Part shown: positions 11,296 through 20,315 of the stretch, piece after piece
Numbering within the stretch: position 1 is the stretch's first letter
Layout: every line of letters starts with the position of its first letter
DNA from: Chlorella sorokiniana
Lineage: Eukaryota; Chlorophyta; Trebouxiophyceae; Chlorellales; Chlorellaceae
NCBI GenBank assembly: GCA_025917655.1
Contig: CP084611.1
Coordinates: 4,216,001 to 4,280,000, forward strand
Direction: 5' to 3'
Length of the DNA: 64,000 nt
Made by a program: the position numbers and the translations under genes
Notes under the pieces: model-generated
What the model saw: the letters and a program-made list of their open reading frames with translations, nothing else
The model's database searches: none
Told to the model about the DNA's origin: nothing

Positions 11296-13683
11296 AGTGC
11301 GATCCGCCTTGTGGATCGCAGCCAGGGCCCCTCCGCCACGCAGCGGCGCTTTGCCGGCCTGCACCGCGACGTCCTGCCTGGGCGGCCTGCTGACGGCGGC
11401 TTTGGGGCGCTGCCCTGGCTCCTCCATATCTCGGCCCGCCATGCCAGCTGGGCGGCCCGCCTCCTCACCTCCCCTCCGCCTCCCCTCACACACCTCGCAG
11501 GGGCGGCGGCCCCCTCCCCCGACCCGCCACCTCCCTTGCCTCCCCTTCCGCCCGCCCCGCCGCCGCCCCCGCCCCCGCCTCCCGACGCACCGGCCCCTCC
11601 GGAGGAGCGGCTCCCGCCCTGGGTGGCGCTGGCGTACGAGCTGCTTGACGGCCTGCCGCCAGCAGGCCTGCTGTTCTGGCCCATCCACCAGCCCCTGCCG
11701 GCGTCGCTCGCCCACCTGCCGCCGCCCCTCCTCCGCCTGCGGGCCGCCCTCGCCTCCTTGCCACCCCCAGCCGACCTGGCGCCCCAGCAGCTCCGACCCG
11801 GCCCCTGGTGCCTCTCCCTGCCCCTGTGGGGCAACCCCTTCCTGGTCTCAGCAGCACACCCCGCCGGCCTGGACCACGCCTTCACCGACTTCCTAGCGGC
11901 AGGGGTGGGCACCCTCGGGCGCGCGCTCGCTGTTGAGCGGGCCGTGGCGGCAGCGCCCACACAGGCGGCTTACGTCGGCCTGGTGCGCCACCCGCTCTTA
12001 GCCTCCTCCCGGCGTTTGCACAGCGCCACGTGGCGGCGGAGCGCCTCGCAGCTCTGCTGGCGGCGGTCCCCGCTGCTTGGGTAGCGGCAGCGCGCGCGGC
12101 CGCTGCTGTTGCGGCCCCACCGCGGCCGCCCTCCCCGCCCACGTCCTCCACACCCTCCTCCTCCCTCGCCTGGCCTGGCGGCTGCCCGCCCGGCCGGACC
12201 GTCAGCTTCGCGCGGCTCACCGTGCGCACAGCCACCCGCGCTGCTGGCGGCGCCAGCTGCTCAGCAGCGTGCCAGCCTTCGCCTTGCCCCCTTTGCGTCG
12301 CTCGCCACCGCCGGCAGCCCCCTTCCCCTTCCCACCTCCCCGAGCTCCAGGCTGCCATGCGCCGGCTGTGGCGCCTGCCCTGGGAGAATGGACGGAAGGA
12401 GGTGTTCTGGCGGCTGGCCTACGATGCCCTCCCCCACCGCAGCCCGCCTGCACCGCGACCAGCCGTGCGAGTGCGGCGCAGGCCCCCGCCCAGACCGCCA
12501 CCACCACTTCTGGGCATGCCCGGTGGCGCAGGCCGTTGTCGCCGCTGTCCAGGCGGCGCTGGCGGCCGCGGCGCCCCCTGCAGAGCAGCCTGCCCCCTTT
12601 TGCCGGCCAACGTCTGGCTGGCCCGCGCCCCGCCCGGCCTTGACGCTGGGGTGTGGGGGTGGTCTGCCTGGCGGCTGTCGAAGCCATGGACCGTGGCCGG
12701 CGTTCTCTGGCTGCGGCGGCGCTGCGGCGCCGGAGCGAGCAGCAGCAGCAGCAGCAGCAGCAGCCCCGCCTCGTCCAGCGCTCACTTGACGGCTTCCTGC
12801 GGCAGCCCCAGCCTCCTGAGCCCCCTGGCGCGGCGGCTTCGGCCGCCGCCAGCCAGGAGCCCCCCCCCCCGCGAGAGCCGGCAGCGCCCCGGCCCCGCTG
12901 CCTCAGCCCCCACAGGCCCCCTCCCCGCCGCCTGCCGCTCGGCGGTCGGTGCCTTTGGTCTCTCCTTGCTGATTGTCATGCCCTGGACCTGGCGCCTGCC
13001 GCTTGGCTTGGCCGCATCCCCACCACACACCCCTTCTTTTTCACAGAAAATGGCCGCCTGCAGTTGCGGCCTCCCCACTCCCTGACGCCTAGCGCCTGAT
13101 CCCAGGGCTTGTGCCCCGCCCGCCCTGCTGGGCCTGCCCCACGGGGCGGCCCTGCCCCTCGTCCCCATCTCGTTCCTTTACAGTTGGTCCCCTCTGCTCC
13201 TCTCCTGCCTGACCTGCTGCATGACGCTTCAGTGTCCCCTGCCTGCCCTGTGTCGTTTCCGCCCGCCCGTCTGGCCGCCTTCCGGCTACTGTGCCGGGCG
13301 GGCTGCGTCGCATGGCTGTCAGCGGCCTGCTGCTGCCTTGCTGCGGGGCCCTGCCTTCCCCTTTCCATCCCCATTCTGACCCGTGCTGGCGGCCCTGCGG
13401 TGGCGTGCGATGGTGCCCACATGCGTAACCGGCGCCCTGCCTCCCCGCCTTCCTGTGTCTGCTGCCTCGCTGGCGGTGCTTTGGGTGTGCTCCCAGGCGC
13501 CCTCCGCTCCCCTCCCGCCCTCTGCGCCCGATCCCCGGCTTGCGCCGGTGCTTACAACCCTGCCCGCCCGCCCGCCTGCGATGCTTAGATGTTGTACTGG
13601 AGCTAGTGGGATGCCCTGCTGTGTGTCCCCAGCGCGTTACCGCGCCTGGTCTCTGTAACAGTCAAAAAACAAAAATAAAAGTC
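11296..13683 (+). mobile_element. LINE (non-LTR retrotransposon), 5'-truncated copy A
   Basis: About 2.4 kb. It starts within the region that follows the reverse-transcriptase domain and runs through a C-terminal Cys/His motif, a stop at 13098, a 0.55-kb 3' untranslated region and the tail CTCTGTAACAGTCAA followed by A-rich GTCAAAA-like units. The reverse-transcriptase and endonuclease domains are absent, as expected for truncation during target-primed reverse transcription. An exact 11-bp direct repeat flanks it. Three further same-strand copies of its 3' end follow. It begins about 90 bp upstream of the minus-strand tRNA-Pro gene. Zepp-like elements of Chlorella relatives are a natural comparison, but family membership was not tested. 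Confidence 0.75.
11297..13098 (+). pseudogene. C-terminal part of LINE ORF2-type polyprotein
   Basis: Recognisable pieces in order: FGALPWLLHISARHASWAAR (post-RT region), a Pro-rich linker, PGPWCLSLPLWGNPFLVSAA, EVFWRLAYDALP, then CECGAGPRPDRHHHFWACP (about 12465-12535), a CxC...HHH..C pattern like the zinc-binding motif at LINE C-termini. After a Gln tract comes VQRSLDGFLRQP (about 12770-12805), close to a PCNA-binding PIP box, and the end WLGRIPTTHPFFF. The frame changes at least twice, for example at a C run near 12435, and no start codon belongs to it, so it is a non-functional remnant. Confidence 0.7.
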
Positions 13684-13694
13684 AAAATCCATCT
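13684..13694. repeat. Candidate target-site duplication, right copy
   Basis: Exact match to the 11-mer at 11285-11295, placed immediately after the tail of LINE copy A. Confidence 0.55.
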
Positions 13695-14464
13695 TTGCTT
13701 TTTCCAATCCTTCATCCATCTTTGCTAAGGTCGCCTGTCGCTGCAGGCCCCGTGCGGCCCTCCCCGCCCCACAGGGGCCCTTTCGGGGCAACACTTTGGG
13801 ATTGGGGGCCCCAGAGCGAGTGGCCGCGACATCGCGTGGCTGCCTCGGTGCAGGGCGGGGGTGCCGGGTGCAGACCCCGCGATTCGGCGACTACGTACCC
13901 CGAGGCGGCTTCTGGAGCGCGGGCGGCCCCCGCGTGGGCCGGGCGTGCAGCGCGGCCCTTTGCGGATGGCTGGCAGCCCGCGGGCCAGCTCCGGCTCCTG
14001 GCCCGTGTATTTCGCAGCTTGCCGCGGCGACCGGCTTTTTCCACGCGGACTGAGCCAGCTCCAGCCGCGCAGCACGTGCTCCTCCTCCCCATCCCCAGAT
14101 CGGCCCCTGGCAGCCAACCTCCCTCCTTCGGACCGTCTCGCTGACTGGTGGGCTGTCGTGCATGGTGGCTGCTGGGCGCAGCCCCAACCTGCCTAGCTGC
14201 GGCAGCCTGGCGGCACCCTGCCAGCGGCAACCAGGCGGCAGCGGTCCGCCCAGCCAGCACCCTACCCTTCCCAGGCTTTCCCCTGTTTAATCCCTCTTGA
14301 CACCCAGTCCCCTGCCCCACGCTTACAATCTGCCGGGCTCCTCTCGCCCCCGCCTCGTGTGCGGCGCCCAACCCGCCTGTCTGGCCGCCTCCCGGCTCCT
14401 GTGCCGGGCGGGCTTGGCTCTCGCTTTTGGTGGCGGCGTGCCTCGCACGGGCCCTTCCCCTGGC
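13695..14464. other. GC-rich stretch between LINE copies, nothing recognised
   Basis: It has open frames on both strands but no motif I can name and no convincing splice-site pattern. It may be the divergent upstream part of LINE copy B or older LINE-derived sequence: 14340-14420 repeats a phrase (GTCTGGCCGCC...CTCCTGTGCCGGGCGGG) also found in the 3' untranslated region of copies A and B. Confidence 0.35.
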
Positions 14465-14946
14465 CATCCCTGTCTGACCCGCTGCATGACGCTTTAGTGT
14501 CCCCTGGCTGCCCCGTGTCGTTTCCGCCCGCCCGTCTGGCCGCCTCTCGGCTCTTGTGCCGGGGCGGGTTGCGCCGCTTGGGCTGTCGGCGGCCTCTTTG
14601 CCGCCCCTGCTGCGGGGCCCTACTTCCCCCTTTCCATCCCCATTCTGACCCGTGCTGGCGGCCCTGCGGTGGCGTGCGATGGTGCCCGCATGCGTAACCG
14701 GCGCCCTGCCTCCCCGCCTTCTCTGTGTCTGCTGCTTCGCTGGCGGCGCTTTGGGTGTGCTCCCGGGCGCCCTCCGCTCCCCTACCGCCCTCTGCGCCCG
14801 ATCCCCGGCTTGAGCCGGTGCCTACAACCCTGCCCGCCCGCCCGCCTGCGATGCTTAGATGTTGTACCGGAGCTAGTGGGATGCATTCTTTGTGTGTCCC
14901 CAGCGCGTTACCGCGCCCGGCCTCTGTAACAGTCAAGTCAAGTCAA
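14465..14946 (+). mobile_element. LINE 3'-end copy B
   Basis: About 480 bp, matching copy A from about 13215 to its tail with roughly one difference per 12-15 bases by eye. Shared phrases include GCATGACGCTT, CATTCTGACCCGTGCTGGCG and CTTAGATGTTGTAC. It ends CTCTGTAACAGTCAAGTCAAGTCAA, so its tail is a short (AGTCA)n repeat instead of the A-rich tail of copy A. Confidence 0.8.
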
Positions 14947-14960
14947 TCCATCCCCATCGC

Positions 14961-15015
14961 GTGTGTCCCCAGCGCGTTACCGCGCCTGGTCTCTGTGACA
15001 GTCAAGTCAAGTCAA
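14961..15015 (+). mobile_element. LINE 3'-end copy C (last 55 bp only)
   Basis: GTGTGTCCCCAGCGCGTTAC... CTCTGTGACAGTCAAGTCAAGTCAA. It repeats the last bases of copy B with the same tail unit, separated from B by about 14 bp. Confidence 0.75.
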
Positions 15016-15029
15016 ACCGCTTCGCTGAC

Positions 15030-15225
15030 GGGCTTTGGGTGTGCTCTCGGGCGCCCTCCGCTCGCCCGCCGCCCTCTGCGCCCGATCCTCTTCTTTGGCG
15101 CCGGTGCTTACATCCCCGCCCGCTTGCGATGGTTAAATGTTGCACCAGAGCTGGTGGGAGGCACTGTTGTGTCCCCAGCGCGTCACCGCGCCTGGTCTCT
15201 GTAAAAGTGCTTGATGAACAGTCAA
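15030..15225 (+). mobile_element. LINE 3'-end copy D, divergent
   Basis: Starts at GGCTTTGGGTGTGCTCTCGG and follows the copy A/B 3' untranslated region through GATGGTTAAATGTTGCACC to GTCTCTGTAAAAG and a final AGTCAA. It is more divergent from A than B is, with a slightly different tail. Confidence 0.75.
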
Positions 15226-15329
15226 TGGCGTGGGCCCCGCCTCTGCTCCGCCGGGCCGGGCTCCTCGGCGCCACCTGCTGGGCCACACCCGGCAGCCGTT
15301 AGAGAACGCCTTGCGCACGCCGCAGCGGA

Positions 15330-15850
15330 ATGGACCCTAGCAGGCCCCCGCTGCCACACGACGCTGCTTCGCTGGGCTGTACCGCACCATTCTGGTTGGG
15401 CGGCCAGTCCACAGCGGCTTTGGAGCGCTGCCCCGCCTTCCACATGACCGCCCCCATGAACTGCCCGCCTGATCACCTCTCCTCTCCCCTCCTCATCCAT
15501 CTCGAACAGCGGCGGACACTCCCCACCTCCGCCTCCCTTGCCGTCCCCGCGCCACGCCTACGTACGGCGCTGCGCCACCATGGGTCGATGTGCGGCGGCC
15601 TGCCGCCGGCCAGGTCCCTCCATTTGCCCGTCTGGCAACAAGTACCAGGCTCGCTCACTGACTTGCGCATGCCTTTGCCCCCTTGCAGGCAAACTTACCT
15701 ATTCACAATCACTCGCAGCCGCAACGCCAGCTCGCCCGCCGCCCAGCCCGTGGCGCCTGCCCTTGCCCCTGCCCCTGTGGGGCAAACCCCGCCTTGTTTC
15801 GGCAGCCGGCTCAGACCAGGCGGGGATGGCTGCTGCATGCATTCTCCTGC
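15330..15850 (+). mobile_element. Degenerate LINE coding relic (copy E)
   Basis: Shares with copy A, in the same order, GGGCGGCC...CAGCGGCTTTGGAGCGCTGCC (A: about 11383-11415) and later CCCTGCCCCTGTGGGGCAAACCCC (A: about 11817-11840). The coding frame is gone, the text between the matches has drifted strongly, and no tail is visible. It is probably an older insertion or a different subfamily. Confidence 0.6.
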
Positions 15851-16495
15851 CTCTGCCTGGCGAACATCTGACTGGCACGCGCCAGCGTCCGCCTTGTTCA
15901 GCGGAGCGGCAGGGCATGCCTCCTGCCGTGCGAGATACAGTGGAAGCAAAGCCGTCCTGCCAATCGTGTGAGGGTTGCAACCGCTGCAGTCTCCCCACGG
16001 AGAGAGCCGCAGGAGAAGGCGCCTTTTGCTTCAGTAGGTGGGTCGGAGAGCCACGCACCGTCGGCAGGTGGTTTGATCGACTTGGAGAATGTGAGGTCCT
16101 GCCGGCATACCAGGCAATGCGGCGAGGGCGCCAGTTTCTCCCGTGCAGTACATGGCCCTTGGGGGGAGGATGTAGTGCTGCCGTGTGCAGCTGGAGCGAG
16201 CCCCTCCTCAGTTTCCAAACTACCAGACAGCCCAAACTGAGCTGTGATTGCAGTCAAGTGCTTCGAGCGCCCTTTGGCAAGCAGCGCTGCCAGCTCGCAA
16301 AGGGGTGCGCTCGTACACGAGGCGATGCGAGGCGTTGGGCAGCCAGGCCGGAGCGCCGTACGGCCATGCGTAAACACAGCTTGATCCGTTTGAGCCAACA
16401 ATCCTTTACGTTCTCTTCTGTGCTGCGCTGCGTGCTAGTGCTGCACACTGCACACTTTCACACTTTCACCCATGCGTGTGCGCCGCTGCAGGCAG
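15851..16495. other. Intergenic, no supported gene
   Basis: Several overlapping open frames exist on both strands, but none carries a recognisable domain or clean splice context. The stretch from about 16360 on (MRKHSLIRLSQQ...) could be the first exon of the next gene. Confidence 0.35.
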
Positions 16496-19400
16496 CCAGC
16501 TGGCGCCTGCAGACGCCAGCTGGCGTGTGGAGCATTTCCCGGTGCAGCTTCGCCAGCCAGCCGCAGCGCAGAAGAATGCCAACCCAGACGAGCTGGTGCA
16601 TTCAGACAGAGAGGTGTGAGTTTCGTTCTTGCTGGGCTTGCGCGCTTGCCTTGAAACCCTTCATGATTCCCTGCGCGCTTGCGCAGCTGCCCGAAAGTCG
16701 GGAGCGGCGCTGCCACAAGTGCCTCCACCAGCGCCACAAGCCCACTGGGGGACCTCCCTGCTCCTTAAGAGTACAAGTCAGCGGTGGCAATGCACCGCTG
16801 TGTTTGACAGGAGGCTTGCAAGCTTGCGGTCGGCACGGCCAGCCGGGTCAGACCCTCTAAATGCGTCTCAAGCGACACACTGTGTGCGTGAAGGAACATG
16901 TGAGCCAGGAAATAAGCGACCGAAGGCAGCGGCCGGCAGTGCATGGGACGTGCCACGGCACTGCGTGCCAGCTCTGCACGGGTAGGACCCGGCCCTCCCT
17001 GTGTCATCGTTGCTTGTTCAATGGATTAGATCGCAAGTTGTTTTGTGAAGCCTGCAACGGTCCATCGAGCAATGAGGAGCCCCGGCCCCGCTAAGTCGGC
17101 GCGCCGACAGGCGGTGAGCATCACCCCTCCGCCCTGATTGCGTTTACATATTCTTTGCTGCACTTGTAGCCTTGCAAGGTGCACGCACCCTGCGCACAGT
17201 GAGGGACTCGCCCCTTGCCTGCGTGCAGGGACCTTGTGTGCTCTGCGGGGCGCGTAGAAGCCCATCTTTCAGGAAAAATGTCCTCGAAGATGGCGTGATA
17301 TGTGAGTTTGCTGAAGTGGGGCTCTGTCGTGGATGGGTGTGTGTTCGCTTGACGCACCCAGACGCCGCGACACGCGCTTCATCTGCTCCAGACGTCCTGG
17401 GACAGCAGAAGAGGGCCGTGGGCCGGAGGTTGCGGAGGGGTCGTCAGGCTCCGCCCGTTTCATGGCCGATTCACGCTGTGAGGGCGGGCACCAAGTGGCG
17501 AAACTTACCTCCTGGCGCGCTTTTCGAACATCAAAGGTTGCCATGACCTTTTCCCCTTCCAACGCAGGCAACGCTTGCCACTGCTACCTGGCCCGCCAGG
17601 CCCGCCAAGCCAGCAGCAGCGGAGGCGCCCAGCAGGAAGTGTCTGCTGCCGCCGCCGCACGCCGGCTGCGTGCTGGTCGGCCCCTGGATACTGACTCCAA
17701 CATTTTTCTGGTAAGCGGACTTCATCGCGCTGATGGGAGGCTGCAAGGGAGCCAGAAGCTTGTCGCGGGCTGTCCCGTACAGCATGTGGCGGCAGCAGGC
17801 AGCGGTTGGTCGGTTGGTCTGTACCGCCCCTCTCCGCCTCATCCGCCATCCCAAACCCCACCTGCCCTCCTTGCGCCAGAACATCCAGGGCCGCCGCCGG
17901 AGAAGTGGCAGCAGGAGCAGCAGCAGCGACTCAGACCTGCAAGACCCATCTAGCACCCCTACGGCGGTAAGCAAGTGACCTGCTGGCAGCGCTGCCGTGC
18001 CACAGCCGCCGCTCACCCTCGTTGTGCTGCAAATGCAGGGCGAGCAGGGCCATGGCTCCATGGCCCAGCAGTGTATGCCCACACCGCCACAACATGCATG
18101 CCTGCTGGCGCCAGGCGATGCCCTCCCGCCCGCTCCGCAGCCAGAGGCGCCGTGCGAGGCCTCACCTGCAGCCGGCCCAGCTCCCGCGCCGCAGCTGCGC
18201 ACGCCGGAGAGGCTGCTTTCCCTGCAGGACGCCGTCCTCAGCACTGTGCCCAACCGGCAGCAGGCTAGCGATGCAGTTTGCAACGCCTGGGTGAGTGCCT
18301 GCGTACCCAGCCAGCGCTCGTGCAGCAGGGCATTGCCAGCACCTGTTTTGGCGGTTGGTGCCTGCGCATGCCAGCTGGCGGCTAGCTTCCCCAGGCCTGC
18401 CAGCTGCTCGCTTGCAAGCCGCAGACCCTCTGCCCCTCCCTGCAGGCGAGCGTCAGCTCTCAGCCCGGCGCCCAGCACGACCTCATGGGCGTCCTGCCCG
18501 CCGCGTGGCTGCTCCTGCCCGGCCGCGCGCAGCCGCCCCGCCCCGTGGGCGTGCTGGTGCACCAGTCGCGCTCAGACGCCGGCGCCTGTGGCGCGGGGCA
18601 TCGCGCTCCCCGCAGCTGTTTCTGGACGCTGCGGGCAGCGAGGGCCCACAGCCCGCGCTTCACCTGTCGGTGTACGCTGTGGAGGACGGCACCGTGTTGC
18701 AGCAGCGCCTCGACGTGCAGCAGGGCCAGGAGGCGCTGTTGGAGCACCCCTGCTTTGGCGTGCCTGCCTGGGACTCGGGGTGAGGAGCTTCGTGACGCGG
18801 TCGCTGCAGTGCATGCCTGTAGCGAGTGGCGAAAAAGGCACTGCATGGCTGCCCCCTAGGCGGGTTGCACACCCGCGCCTCGACCGCCACACCGTCGTGA
18901 GCACCGACCGCGCTCACCCCTGCCTGCCCCCTGGCCTTGCAGAGTCGGCTGGGTTCTGCTGTTCCCCCACCCCCACAGAGACCCACACCAGGCCCCCTGC
19001 TTTCAGGTGCACCTTGTGCACGTGCCGTGGCCTAACCGGCACCATGCCTGCCCCTCCCGGCACCGAGTGGGTTGGGGAAGGCTCTGCACTGACGCCTCGA
19101 TGGCCAATGACCCTTGCAGGCTTGATAGCAATGTTTGGCGGCACAGGCGGCTCCCTTGCCGCCTCCCTGGGCCCTGCCCCTGCAGCCACGCGTGCGTGGC
19201 AGGCGTGTGTGCCAGCGCTGCTGCCTTCCTCCAGCATGTTGGGGCAGGGCAGCCGTCAATGGGCCATCGTGCGGGATGACGCCTCAGCCAGCAGCAGCTG
19301 CACCATGCCGCCGCTGCGCGGCCCAGCGCCAACCACGGGCTCGCAGCTGGTGGTGCCGCTGGGCGTGAAGCCCTGCCCCTCCCTGGAGCTCTGCATGCAC

Positions 19401-19676
19401 GCTGAAGGTGCCGTGCAGCCTGCCCGCGCTGTCCAGACCATGGCAGGCTGCACTGAGGACTGGGCAATGCCAGAGCTGGCTGCCTGCAGCTTGGCGGATG
19501 ATGGCGGTGAGTCCAGTGCAGACGTTGACACTGGCTTTTACAGCAGCATGGATCTGCTGTCCAGCAAAAGCGACCTGAACGCAAGCAACTGTGAGATGCT
19601 GAACCCGCTTCCATGGGATTTCCAACTTGACGACGTGTTGTCGTGGCCTCAGGGCGCACCCCTGTTTCTCCCGTGA
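16496..19676 (+). CDS. Cys-pair-rich multi-exon protein, function unknown
   Basis: I cannot name this gene. Likely exons after CAG acceptors include WRVEHFPVQLRQPAAAQ (16496-16614), LPESRERRCHKCLHQRHKPT (about 16687), ACQLCTGRTRPSLCHRC and LFCEACN (about 16960-17060), and GPCVLCGARRSPSF (about 17230). Together these give several CxxC pairs, suggesting zinc binding. Later exons read LRTPERLLSLQDAVLSTVP (about 18200), LMGVLPAAWLLLPGRAQPP (about 18480), ALHLSVYAVEDGTVLQQRLD (about 18650) and a Ser/Asp-rich end finishing FQLDDVLSWPQGAPLFLP at 19676. A nuclear regulatory protein is one possibility, based only on Cys pairs plus low-complexity acidic regions. Exon joins are uncertain, and some early exons may belong to another gene. 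Confidence 0.45.
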
Positions 19677-20315
19677 CAGCCTATCCTGGCTGATGTGCTG
19701 CTCTACCAAATCCACTTTTGCACACTGCTGCACTCAAGCAAACATGACTGCCTCATGCGACGCAGTCCCTTCAACACAGCCAGCCCTGCTTCTTTCCACT
19801 GTCTGTTGCCCAGGCTGGCCTAACATCGACTGCCGCAAACGCATGCTGTATTTTTCCCTGCCTGCCGTGAGGTTGATATGCCTCCATAACAACTGAGCTG
19901 CCTTCACACACCCTTTCTAACAGAAGAATTACAAAATCTGCCTTGTGCTCTTCTCCTTACTGATGTCTCTCTGATGTCTCTTGGCTGTCTGCCTCAGCGG
20001 ACTTCATTTTCCCTTCCATTGCGGACGGAACATCTAAGTACTTATGCCTTGACTGCTCTAAACCGGCTTTCCGTGATCAACATGCCTGTGTCCTGCTGTT
20101 GGGACAAACACGCCACGTACCTCAAACATGTGCTGTCAAGCCCCAATTCTGTGCTACACGTCACCGCTAACACCTGAGTGGCTTACCAAGTTGAGATTCC
20201 AAACCTATGTGAGCAGGTCAATAAAGATTCCCCAGGCACGTGGCATGTCGGCACTGAAGGCCAGGATTGGGCTCCTGCTGCTGGCTGCACTACATAGTTG
20301 CATGTGTTTGCGCTG
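19677..20315. other. Convergent intergenic region
   Basis: Lower GC than its surroundings. It lies between the stop codons of the Cys-rich gene and DMC1 and presumably holds both 3' untranslated regions. No gene or repeat is visible. Confidence 0.5.

Noticed and set aside
13109-15300. Open frames of 80-250 codons on both strands between LINE tails
   Set aside because: They arise from GC-rich, stop-poor repeat sequence. The same frames recur in each copy and contain no conserved domain.
11205-15900. LTR-type retroelement as the source of the repeats
   Set aside because: No long terminal repeats, gag, protease or integrase text is visible. The C-terminal Cys/His motif, shared 3' ends and 5' truncation fit a non-LTR element.
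15538-16860. A 440-codon open frame
   Set aside because: It begins inside the degenerate LINE relic and crosses clear splice acceptors of the next gene; the reading is compositionally driven.
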